A DNA stretch of 64,000 nt. Origin: Sweltsa coloradensis. Its lineage: Eukaryota > Arthropoda > Insecta > Plecoptera > Chloroperlidae. The position numbers and the translations under genes are program-made. The DNA lies in contig JAMZAV010000809.1 in the NCBI GenBank assembly GCA_024449915.1, positions 1 through 64,000 on the forward strand. The letters are read 5' to 3'. The notes under the pieces were generated by a model. That model was given only the letters and a program-made list of their open reading frames with translations, searched no databases and was not told the DNA's origin. Shown one piece after another: positions 46,754 to 58,900 of the stretch (positions within the stretch are counted from its first letter, which is position 1; every line of letters begins with the position of its first letter).

Positions 46754-47218
46754 CTAGGCTTAACTATCTAATAACTACAAGACAGTGAGACTCTAGGCAA
46801 GGTGATAGAAGCCACCCAACCTTTGTAGAATTTATATCCAGTGGTACAAAGAGTTTTTTCACACAGGGGTGCAGGAAACATAGCTTTCTGAATTTATTAT
46901 GGCTACATGTAGTCCGACTACATGCTCCTACGAAAAGTCTTCCTCCTCCGTGAAGTACTTGAAAACTTACTTGCAGACCATGATAGCAAAAAAAGTCTTT
47001 GTCTTTCACTCATGAGTACATGCCAGTGACTCCAGACAAAGATTTGGATGTTTTGTTCAAAACGCCAAGGACACACGCACATCCCTAGTAAGAATATCAA
47101 TATCAAGAAATTCAGCAGCCACCATCACTTTTCGAAGGTAAGCTGTTGGATTAGCTCACACTCATACACTTCAAGAACAGTGGTGAACGAAAAATATTCT
47201 ATATGTATTAGTTATTAA
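46754..47218. other. no exon recognised
   Basis: Intron or intergenic sequence between two hATs, immediately downstream of the last RhoGEF exon found. Minus-strand open frames (46764-47106) lack splice sites in the needed phase and resemble nothing. Confidence 0.35.
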
Positions 47219-47578
47219 TAGTGATGACTGATGACATCGGGTACTCGGAAACCGGTTTCACTTTTCACCCCGTTTTTTTTTTTTTTTTTTTTTTTTACAA
47301 TGTGATGTTAAAAATTTGTATTTCTTTTTGGTACGTAACTACGTAACAGCACCTTCTTTTCTCACAGATTGTGAAGTTATTCAGCTATTAAACATGCTAG
47401 GCCCATCCCACTCCAGATCGCACCATAGGCTACGAGTGTTCAAGGACGCGCGCATTGTTTGAACTTTGAACAATGATATTAAAGGGCACTTTTGACCTGC
47501 TGATTGTAAATTGTAACTAAATTTTTTTTTCTTCTTCTAAGAACCGGTTCGGACTATTTGGACTCTATGTCATCACTA
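47219..47578. mobile_element. short hAT-like element
   Basis: Ends TAGTGATGACTGATGACATC and ATGTCATCACTA. Flanks TTATTAA and ATTAATTAA are similar but not identical. Related in sequence to 45048-46745 (CATCGGGTACTCGG) with ACCGGTT/AACCGGTT words inside. Confidence 0.65.
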
Positions 47579-47656
47579 ATTAATTAACGATAGAGCCTTA
47601 AAATTATCGCTAGTCTCTTTATATCTCTGGTTTCAAGGAGAGAATGTGAAGCTTAC

Positions 47657-47978
47657 CGTTCTGGTAGTTTGGGGTAAGTGTGTGTCCGTCCCGCTTTGTT
47701 TCCAGCCATGACGGGTGGGCCCACATTCTGCAGGTTGGCAGGACTGCTTCCCGTCCTCGTGTGACTAGGTTGCGCCACCCCGCCGGGCCCCGGGGGACTG
47801 AAACTGCCGGACCCCAGACGCTTGTAGCCCGACCCCGATCGTCGAGTCCCCCCTTCGGCCGTCGCCTGGCTCAGTTTCAGGGGCAACATCTGCTGCACCC
47901 CGGACGCAGGAGGGCTTGCTACGGCTGCCACTCCGGCACTTAGGTTGGCGGCTTGAGTCATACTGGCACCCAGCTTAC
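47657..47978 (-). CDS. RhoGEF exon G
   Basis: Acceptor TCCATGTACAG, donor GAACG|GTAAGC. Encodes KLGASMTQAANLSAGVAAVA, VQQMLPLKLSQATAEGG, then a Ser/Gly/Arg tail with likely basophilic phosphosites (RRSGSGYKRLGSGSFSPPGP, HTRTGSSPANLQNV, GRTHTYPKLPE). Ends in phase 2, so at least one more exon exists downstream. Confidence 0.88.
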
Positions 47979-50900
47979 CTGTACATGGAAGAATATTGTA
48001 AAAGTTTTAAGTAGTACCAGGATAGGCATATTTACTAGTTGACTAGATCGTGGCATATGGTGGCTTAGTTAGGTGAATGTGAGCATTTTGAGCAGATGAA
48101 GAAGATTTAAAAATGAGTTTTTATTTATTTACTGTAAGTCTATACCCCCCAAAATACAAAAAATTGTAAAAAAACGGCAGCCAAGCTCTCCTTCCAAAGT
48201 CTTCGGCTGTGAATGCTGTGAGATATAGAAGTTGAGCCAAGCATTTCATTCTTTCTCCCTAGTTTCGCATTGAAAAGAAGTAAGATCATTTCGCCTGTTG
48301 ACGAGCGCCAAGCCAACCATTTTCGTGGTAAAAAAAGTTAAAATTTTAAACTCAAAATCATAAAAAAATTACTTGGCCATTGACTTTTTAGAGTCCTCGT
48401 ACCAAAATCAATAGCCAAGTAATTTTTTTATGATTTTGAGTTTAAAATTTTAGCTTTTTTTACCACGAAAATGGTTGGCTTGGCGCTCGTCAACAGGCGA
48501 AATGATCTTACTTCTTTTCAATGCGAAACTAGGGAGAAAGAATGAAATGCTTGGCTCAACTTCTATATCTCACAGCATTCACAGCCGAAGACTTTGGAAG
48601 GAGAGCTTGGCTGCCGTTTTTTACAAATTTTGTATTTTGGGGGGATATCACATCTTTTGTTGTTGTTTCATATCAAGGCTTAAACATGTGAAATACGTGT
48701 AAAGGTGGATACAGTGCGTTTAAAACAGATTGTCTAGAAACAAAAGCTACCATCTTTTTTTGTTTACAATCTGTAGGCCTAGTTGGCAATATTCAATGTT
48801 TTTATTAAATTTAATATGGTTATTAATGTCGTCTTGGGTTTTTGTGTGAATGATTTGTTGGCCGGACTATAACACATTGACACATAATTTTAATCAGCAA
48901 TTAAAATATTAAAAATTGTAATAAATACAACATAACGTTTTCCCAAAGTAAAGAGTGGTAGGGAACAGTGGGGGTTAAATATCGCTTGTCTCCTCGTGGA
49001 TTATTATGTTTCATATTATTATGTACCACCATGCCAAATTTCATGCTGATACACTCATTCGGTACCTTTATGGTGAATGCTGGAAACCAAGGTAAAAATA
49101 ATATAAACAATTAGGGATGGGGGTTGAAAAAGTGTTGTTTAGGAAATGGGAATAGACTTATTGGGTTTTTAAAAACACCTTAAAACATAATTTACTAATT
49201 TGAATAAAAATACAATTTTGGGTTAAAGCTATGAATTATTCCAATTTAGAGGATGATTTAGGGGATGTTGGGGGTGGAATATCGCTTGCATTGCAACGAA
49301 TTATTTTTCATATTAGTATGTAACATCATGCCAAATTCCATGCTGATAACTCATTAGGTGCCTTCATGGTGAATGCTGGAAATCAAGGTAAAAATAATAT
49401 AAACTATAAGGGATGGGGGTTGCAAAATGTGGTTTAGGAAATGAGAATAGGCCGATTGGATTAAAACACATAACTAATTGAATAAAACATCAATTTTAGA
49501 TTAGAGCTATGAATTATTCCAGTTTTAGGGGGTGTTGGGGGTGGAATATCGCTTAATTGCCTCTTGGCCGATATATTTTCATATTATTATGTACCATCAT
49601 GTCAAATTTCATAATGATAACTCATTAGGTGCCTTCGTGGTGAATGCTGGAAATCAAGGTAAAAATAATATAAACTATTAGGAATGTAGGGATGGGATTT
49701 GACCGGTCAAATTCAAATTTGGTCAATTGACGGTCAATTGACGGTCAAATGTAAAAAATCATAAATTTTATTTTATTAAATAATTAGTATTATTATTATT
49801 TTTTAGGCTAAATGTTGTGGTGACAACAGCTTTTTTTTATTTAAAAGCTTGTTTATGCATATTAAGTGGCATATCATCATCGTCATCATCATCGTCGATG
49901 CTGTCATCAGTCCCTTTCTCCGATTCAGCTTCAGCTTATCCAGAAGCTAATATATTCTATTTGTCTATTAGGGTATAGGGGCTAATACATAATATAACTA
50001 CATAATAAATAATAATTAAAATAAAATATTACCTAATTAAAACATTTTTAATTGAAAAAGAAAGAAAGAAATGTTATCGTTTACATAAAAGTTCAAACTC
50101 AAATATAAAAATTCAAAAAATTTTAAGTTTTAAATGCAATATACACATGTTATCTTTAAGTCAATTGACTGGTCAATTGACCAAAAGTATTTGACCAGTC
50201 ATTTGACCGGTCAATTGACCAGTCAATTGACCGGTCAATTGACATTGTGCAACCCTAGTGATGGGGGTTGACAAAATGTGGTTTATATAATGAGAATAGA
50301 CCGATGGGGTCAAAATACATAAGAACATAATTTTAATAACTTAATTTGACTAAAAATTCAATTTTGGGTTAGAGATATGAATTATTTTAATTTTAGGGGA
50401 TAATTTAGGGGGTGTTGGGGGTGGAATATTGCTTGTCTCTCGGCGGAAGTTTGTGAGTCTGAGGTACATCTAAGTGTGGTTCAAGTTTCATAGTTCTAAG
50501 ATGTACCGTTTTCTCTGTAGGCTCTTATTCCTCTCTGTCAGAATCCCCTACCCCCCCCCCCCCCAACCAACCAACCAACCAACCAATCAGCCGGACGATT
50601 ATCGTCGATATTAACGCAACTTTTTTAACACAGAACGGGTTATCGGATCGGGCTGATTTTTTTTGGTATGTCTTGGACCACCTACAGGTCATATACCGAG
50701 TTTCAAAATTGTAAATCTTTCGGGACGGCGTGTGCAGATAGCTGAAAACCCCCCAACTCGGATAGCTGTAAACAGGGTCGAGTTAGTCATCGCCTTCTAG
50801 CAGTCGCGTGCGCTTGGCTGCGGGCGAACGACCGTTGCCCTAGATCTATACTAGGAAAACGCCAAAGTCGTTGTTAGACGAGTGAGCGAGCCAAGTGTTG

Positions 50901-53900
50901 AGTCCCCGGTAACAGATCCAGCCTAAGGTATAGGGGAAGAAAGAGTATTTTAGATTTTTTTGGAAAATTTTGGATTTTAAATATATAGGCCTATTGCAAT
51001 TTCCAACTTTTTAATTTTTTTTCTTTGAATCTACATCTACCCCTATCATCATAGCAAAGAGGTTCCACAATGAAGCTTTCCCTCGAAACCACTGCCCTCG
51101 TGAGTCCAACCCAGTTAGTGTGCGCACCGACGACGAGTCGGTGGGGCTTATAATGCATGATCCTATCCATGTTAGTGCTATACCACATTAAAACTGAGGG
51201 ACTTGTAAGTCCTGTCGGTCAATAAAGGGTTAAAATTTCGGCTCAATCTGTTTGGCTGTAGGGGACCGGACAAACAGTCAGACAGACATTTTCAGTGAGT
51301 GCCGTTCCGCTTGACCTGCGTTGATAAGACTACGTTTGCTGCGCTCACTCGTCTTATCCTCTGTAGCCTCTGCCTAAGTGTACAGAATGCCATAAGAACA
51401 CAAGTGAATAAAGTTGTTTCACTTGCTAGAGTGTAGTGAAAGTATGTGTGGGTGCATTATATAGGTATACGTAAAAGACTCGAAAGAGGATTTATTTTCA
51501 TAATTTGTGTCTATATCCAGGATTCAGGACATCTCCTAAGTACACCTATTGGGATTTTGCGATTTTTGAACACTATTTATTTTTGGTATAGTTTTGTTAA
51601 GTCTACAATATTGTTACATAGTATAGGTGCATTACAGTAAATATGGACTTGGAGAAACTGCACTCAGATATACCCGCACTATAGGACCACGGTCCAACTG
51701 ACAAAAGGGAGAGCAAGCAATCGAGTTGAATAGAACTTGAGAGGGTGGTTGAATACATAATTCACATGTCATTGGTAATATCACTAGTGCAAAAAGAAAA
51801 CATAATAATATGAGGTAAATTGCTACATTTACCTACAAATTTGAACACAATTTGATAAATACCATTCGAATTGATTTTTTAATTGTAATTTTCAACCAAA
51901 ATTAGGCTATTAATCTTATACAAATCCCATGCATGTCTCCCTTAAGATAGTTTGGGCACAAATCTGTATTTAATCTGTAGCATTTAACCATGGTGGGTGT
52001 TGAGAGGCGAGTCCTTTGTCAACTGTGGCTAAGTTATTTTTGCGGCCGAAAAAAAAATCAATATCGTGATATCGATAACCGATTTTATACATTACGATAT
52101 CAATAAAATGGCACCAATATCGACATTGAAGAAATATCATTGTTCATTGCACATCACTGCTAGTAAACATCAAAGAAACATAAATGTGTATGAAAAATGG
52201 AAAACTTAATGGCTATTAGATCTATACAAAATAATTATGAATGAGAACTTGAGTGCAGTATAGGCCCAAAGTAATCACCTGCAAGCTTGAGTGGCAGCTG
52301 TTGTTTGACTTGGACCCCTTGTGCAACTTTTTGTTGGTTTGTGGCACTGATGAGATTAAGAGGTAGCACCGCCGGTTTTATCACCGGACCGCCTTTCCAC
52401 TTGGTATCAACCTTGCGAATTGGAGGAGTTGTTTGTTCGCCCAGCGGTTCGTCACCTGATCAATAGAAGCCAGTATTGAGTATAATGATTCATTGATTAT
52501 GAACAAACTGGAAACATGTTCTTGCAATGAAGAATGTGAAAATATGTAAGGTTTATAACAGTAAACATAAAATTATGATCTAAAAAAAACTACTTATGAT
52601 TTGAGGGCATAGCTATAAAACAACAATTGCCCATTCAAACAAGAACAATTATTTCAGTTACATAATGTCTATTATAAGTAGGGTTGCCATTCTATATGAA
52701 TTTGAATATCGATAATCGCGCATGTGCAATTGATATTTTTAACGTCGATCAATAATCAAATAAAAATTAAGCCTTTGTCGCATACCGACGCGGACGACCA
52801 AGGACCTTTTGCGAGTGCATCCTTTTGTTCCTTCTATTTGCTCATAACAGGGTTTTCCAACGCGCCCCCCCCCCCCCCCCACCCGCGCGTGGCAGGCCGG
52901 TCCGACGTAAGCACGCTACATAACGTAAACAGTCGCTACCCAGCTCGTGTGTTGTCTTTGTGAAGGTCGTGGTTCTCGGAAATCTTAGATCTGTGAAGTT
53001 TCACTTCAGCTTTTGTTGTGATTGTCGTTCATTCATTTATGAGATATTATCAGTTATTCAATGCCTCGATATTTATAACGTGACGAGATGAATAATATTC
53101 GGCATTACCGTATCGGACCGAATATAGCGCGATGTTTTTTTCCGAAAATACGATCTCAAAAACAGCACTCGCGTTATTTCCGCGCGCTTGCATTTGAAAT
53201 AGCGCCTGAACATAGGCCACCCGCAATACAACTCCCGCGCATCGCCCTGCCAGCCGATCACGTGGCTTGAGGCGGACGGGTGAGACGTAATTACGGGCTC
53301 CGCGGAAAAAGACCGCGACAATATCGCCGCGTTTCACGGTTCGCGGGTTCCACGGAAAATTACCACCAAAATAACTGTGCGTACAATTAAAAAGTTTTTT
53401 CTTGGGAATCGATCCCGAATCGGTTCTAGGTCACAATGATCGATTTGTAATCTCTAAATCAGACTGGTAAACTGTGGTTGGCCTATGTGAGCTTGTGCTT
53501 GGCCCTACCATGCTAAAAAACATAGGACTAGGCCCTAAAATTGTTCAAAATATTTTGTTGTAAGAGTGAAACTTTAGGCTATTGATTCATTGCATTGTAA
53601 ATAAAACATGTTTCTTGTACATTTTAATTTTCTTTTTTTCTTTTTTCTTGAAATGATGCCAAAACATTGGGGGTCGTGTTATATTCGAGATCGTGCTATA
53701 TTCGGTCCAATACGGTAATTAAGTACCCTAGCACTAAGGAATGAAATAAAGCAATACCGAGTAGGCGCGGGGTGAGGAGGAATGCATCTTGATAAAATGC
53801 TTGTTGACCTTGAGTGGTGTACTATAATATTGTCTCGATTTGGTTGATCGGGAAACACTCCCGTGGGTGTAATTGTTTTTATTTACTACAATTTAGAAAT

Positions 53901-55936
53901 TAAAAAAGTCCGCCCCAACCGGGAATCGAACCACGGATCTCCCACATTCCAGGTGGACGTCTTAACCACTAGACCATCAGGACGGGTACATTTTAATCTC
54001 TGAATTGTAGTTGCATTATACATCTGAATGGATGGAACAGTACTGCAACGAATATCTGCTGCCTTTGAGACAAGGCGAGGTTGAGCAATCAGCGCCTGCA
54101 GGCGTCCCGCCGGAGTGAAGCCACCCAGTAATACACGCACGCCATGCAAGTTGCCTACACTGCAGCAGGGCAGGGACGATGCGTTGCGCTTTGGACTTTG
54201 CGCCTTACGCATGTTGTAGATCTCGCCGTGGCCGATTTTTTCATGGAATAAAGCAATTAATGTCTCGACTGGAAATATTTTATAAAGTTCTGCGGAGAGG
54301 GCGGTTAATTACAAAATTTCGGACTATCAATAATCGATTCGAGAGGACTGAATTGACTATCAATTGTTTGGGGAAATAATCGTATTGATCGATATAACGA
54401 TTATCAAACGGCAACCCTAATTGTAAGGTCCTACCAGTTACGTTTATAGACCTGGAAATGGCGTTAAATGTTCTCGTGTTAAACTTTGTTGTGAATGTCA
54501 ATTTGTTTAAGCTTTGGCCCCCAAGCAAATAGTTAGTGCATTGCCCTGCATTTTTTTGTGTAGTTATTTTCTTTGAGTGCTGTTTTAGTAATCCCTCTTT
54601 AAATCAAATTTGATTTCAACAGACCTTGCAAACCCCAGTTTGAAAATAACAAAAATAGTAATAAAAATTCCCTCTAACAATGCAATGCACAGAAGGTTCA
54701 ACTCAGTAGGCTTACCTGACCCTGAAGTGTCATCATGGGGACCACCGACTGTTTGAGTCACTACCGGAAGGTTTGGACTAATGAGGATTCCTTGGCTGCT
54801 CAATATCTCCATCTTGCGATACAGTTGCTCACGTTGCTGAGCAATGTCACTCTGGTCAGCACGCACTTGCTCCTGAAATGTGCGATGATTTTGAATCAGT
54901 TCATAGGTTCAAATTATGTATCTTACAGATAGTGATAATAATAAACAATCGAGACATATATTGTTTGGACATAAGGGATGTATTTTTTCTTTTAGATATT
55001 TAAAGTGAGCCTGCAACACCAGTTGTTGTGGCAAAACCTCAAATAAAACATTGTAGACTTTTTTGTTGAAAAAAAAAACAATGTTAGCTGTTGCCACCCA
55101 CTTTGAAAAAAAATCATATTCAAATTAAGTTGGCCAATAATTTGACGATAAATATTCACAAATATTATTTGAATTTCAAATATTGATCTGAGAGAATCTG
55201 AAAAGATCAGGAGAGAGAAGATTAAAGGTGTTCCAGAGTTCAGACATGTCAACAGAATGTAAAGAGCAAGATTTCCAAAAAGAATTATGGAACTGGAAAA
55301 TGAACAGCGAGGAGGAGATTAGAATGTGGAGGAAAGGGAAGAGTAGCAGCAAGAGGGAAGAAGATGGAGAGCCAAATCTTCAATGCCGATCTAACGCAGA
55401 GTTGGACGTGGCAACAGAGATGATGATGATGATGATCTGAGTCATGGTAATAACTTGTTTTCAATTTTAAAAGGTTTAAATGGAAGATGTTATGGCAAGC
55501 CCTAACCTGTAAAGTTTTAAGTTGATTTTTCTTTTCTTCGATGTCTTTTCCCTCGTTTTCTTTCTCTCGTTGCCACGCCTCTTTCTCGTGACACAGTCGG
55601 TCCTGAAGGTTCCGCAACTCTTCCAACTGTTGGTTGTGTCTGTAGATAGGCCGCCGATCTCTGCTGTCGTCTTGGGTCATCTGGGATTTGCAGGCAGACA
55701 GCTGAGCCTGCAAACTAAGAATACATTGTCTTATAATAAATCACTTGTCTATTTTCATTCTCCTTGAACTGAACTTAATTTATTTCTACAAAATTGAATT
55801 ATTTGAATTTAGTACGCACATTTTTCATTAATTTAATTCTAACATTTTTAATAGTACTACCAGTAAAGTTAACTACAGTAAGATCCCTCTTATCCGATCT
55901 CCTCTTATCCGATGTACCGTGTTAACCGAGCCGCCC

Positions 55937-55967
<31 letters not shown>

Positions 55968-58900
55968 AAAAAAATTAAAGTTTTAAATACGTAAATAAAA
56001 CATAAAAATAATTACAGACGCCGCGCCGCACTTTTTTAAATGTACTCGCATACATTTGTAGGCATGCCTTACGAGTAGGGATGACATCGGGTACCCGGTT
56101 CCAGAAATTACCCGGAGCCGATTTAAGATCCGGGTATATTTCGCGGCCGTTTTTAGGCTAATTCACCAGTTTAAATTACGCGCTACGTGGTTGCGGTCTT
56201 TCCCGCGGAGCGTGCCCGCTGCCTAAAGAGTAATTGGAGTTGACGACAGAGCGCGTTGTAAGCTATCACGTGCTTCCGTCCGTCTCGGCGAGTCGCGCCC
56301 ATGCCACGAGTGAGTGCAAGAGAGAAAGATGCGGCAATAAATCTTGGACACTGCCGTCTGCGCAGTACGAGATGCGCGTACGATCCAACCAACTCACACT
56401 CACAGCTGACTGACAAAGATGGTTGGGTGTAGAAGTAGAATTCGCAATGCAATCATCTTTCAACCGATTCACGAAATTCGTTATCACGACGCATAGGATT
56501 GTTATTCCTGGGCTTATGTTCTTTCTTTCCCAGGCTTATCTTGCGACGAGAGCTTCAGCGCGGGATATAGTAGTGAGAGGTTTTCCCACATGAGAAAGAG
56601 AGCTAGGCCTAGGCCTAGCCTAGGCCTACTGCGTCGAGTTTAGGCCTAGACATACGTTTTTATTACGACATGTAGGCCTAATTGTGTACGTGTGTTGTGA
56701 GCTTGATTTACAAGCTATTACCCTGGATGAAGTGTATCGTGTGTATTTTATGTTCCTTTATCCATTACATGTGTGGCTATGCTACGAGAGCAAATAAACA
56801 AATGAAACGCGCCATCCGAGTTTTTCGCAAATCCGAGGTGCCCCCGGTCTCATCCAACTCGGATAAGAGGGTTCTTACTGTATATGGAAATCAATCCAGA
56901 AATTTATGAAGTCAGTCTCAGACGGGTATTGAACCCGGGTCTCCCAATTGCCGGTCGGATGATTTACCGCTAAGCTACCACGACAGTTAACTTCATAACG
57001 TTTGAATAGGGAATATTCCACTTCCGCCAAATACTGTACGAATAGATTTTTTAGAAGAAGTATTTCGTCCCGATTACAAATATGTACTTTGTTTTTCCGT
57101 GAAATAATGCCGTTTTAAAAGCAGCAGTTTTTTAAAGCGGCAAAAACGACTGTGACGTCAGAACTGTGTTGATCCAACGCCGTCTGGATAAACATACATC
57201 CAGACCAAAGATGTTGGAATAGTATTATAGTAGGATCGAGATATACATCAAGACGGCGGTGTTTTAAACAAAGCAGCGCCTAGCGTTGCCTACAGTAATG
57301 TAAACAGATGGCGGACATTTTACATTTAACGCCTAGCCAGAAAACGAGAAAAGTTGACATTGCAATCATAAAACAAAACTGAAACAGTCCTAGGTCTAGG
57401 CCTAGGCGTAGAAAATTATTTATAATACAACAGTCTAGGCCAATCGTTCCTGTAGGATATAGGCCTTGGTATGTGAATACTAAAACTACTCACTTGACAA
57501 GCCCTTGGCTTAGCTTGCCAACCCTAACCTGCACTTCCGTGTTCTGACACACATCCCGCACAAAAACCTTACTTTGATCACTAATTAAAGCCTAGTGTAG
57601 ATAAAGAATAGCATGATAGTCCTAGGCTGTGCAAAAATTCAAGACAGAATGCTCGTAATTCTTTATCACAATGATCTCGCGAAATCTCCTGTCACGTACG
57701 AAAAAAGAAAAAGAAAAATTTGTGAAAATGTACATCGTTTAAGTGGCTGTGGAGTTGTGTTTGTTGTTGAGCGGATGGGCGAGCACCGCCGTCTGTATGT
57801 AAATATGTACAAATATACGTACATTTAGTTTCTAATTGGCCTTGACTCAACACAGTTATGACGTAGTACCGTCCAAAGATGGCGCACGCTCGTTTTTGGC
57901 GCGCAAACTGGGGGTCCAATTTACTTCTTGTTTAAATTACACAAATTACATTTTTTTTTAAATAAAAAAAGTGCAGTGACTATTAAGACATATATAAGAA
58001 TTAAAATAAACTATAAAATAGTAAGTGGAATATTCCCTATTGTTGCTGCAATATAGATCTGAATAGATTGGAACAATACTGCAATGAATCTGATGCCTTT
58101 GAAGTTTAAACCGACCAACTAAACAGGAACAGGAATGAGCGAGGATTATTTCTTCATTTCATTAGTCAGGTAACACTCCCATAGGTGTAATTGATTACAT
58201 ATGGAAATCAATCTATAAATTACAAAATCCATCTCAGCCAGGTATCGAACCCGAGCCTCCCAACTGCCGGTTGGGTGCTTAAACCTTTCTGGATTGATTT
58301 CCAACTATTTAAAATAAAATAAAATAATTTAACGTCTATCCTATTCAGTAAAAAAAACTGATTTACAAAGGAGGCTAACTAAATAAATCTACTAATAAGT
58401 AATTATGTACATAGATGCAGACATAACAATCAACTACAGTTAAGTAAATATATGAAATAGTAGGCCTACTAATACTTTCACAACAACAATGTATTAAAAC
58501 TAGGGATGCATATCGATACTTTTTTCATTATCGATTATCAATATTGGAATGTCATTATCAAAACGATTTTATCGATAATATCGATATATCACCAACAAAG
58601 ACTGTTCTGACCCAGATATCCTTGTACCATGGTTCCGACCAAAAGGCCCAAGTAAAACCTCAAGCGTGGCAAGTCAAAACAATACAATTGCGTTCCTTTT
58701 CTGCCTCGCTGTCTTTGATATCATGTGTTTGGCTTCCGCTATCAACTGATACCTCATTTCCAAACACAAATCTTGAGTGTGATACCATCAGCCCAGCCAG
58801 TGCATGGCGCAACGTGAGATAATCTCAATCTTTAGAGTTTGGTTCGTGCCACTATTAACCAATTTTTAGATATTTCGATAATCGATAATGAATTTTGGTT

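Larger units (their letters stand above)
52679..54419. mobile_element. hAT element in the RhoGEF E-F intron
   Basis: Target copies ATTATAAG (52671-52678) and ATTGTAAG (54420-54427), one mismatch. Ends TAGGGTTGCCATTCTATA and ATTATCAAACGGCAACCCTA. ATCGATAATC words near both ends. Carries a TA-flanked MITE and a SINE. Confidence 0.9.

Noticed and set aside
53909..53986. Functional tRNA gene on the minus strand
   Set aside because: The acceptor stem pairs only partly, and leader and tail are shared with two other SINE copies.
55936..55966. Poly-A tract as a retroposed mRNA tail
   Set aside because: It lies within a Tigger-like MITE and has no mRNA-derived sequence upstream.
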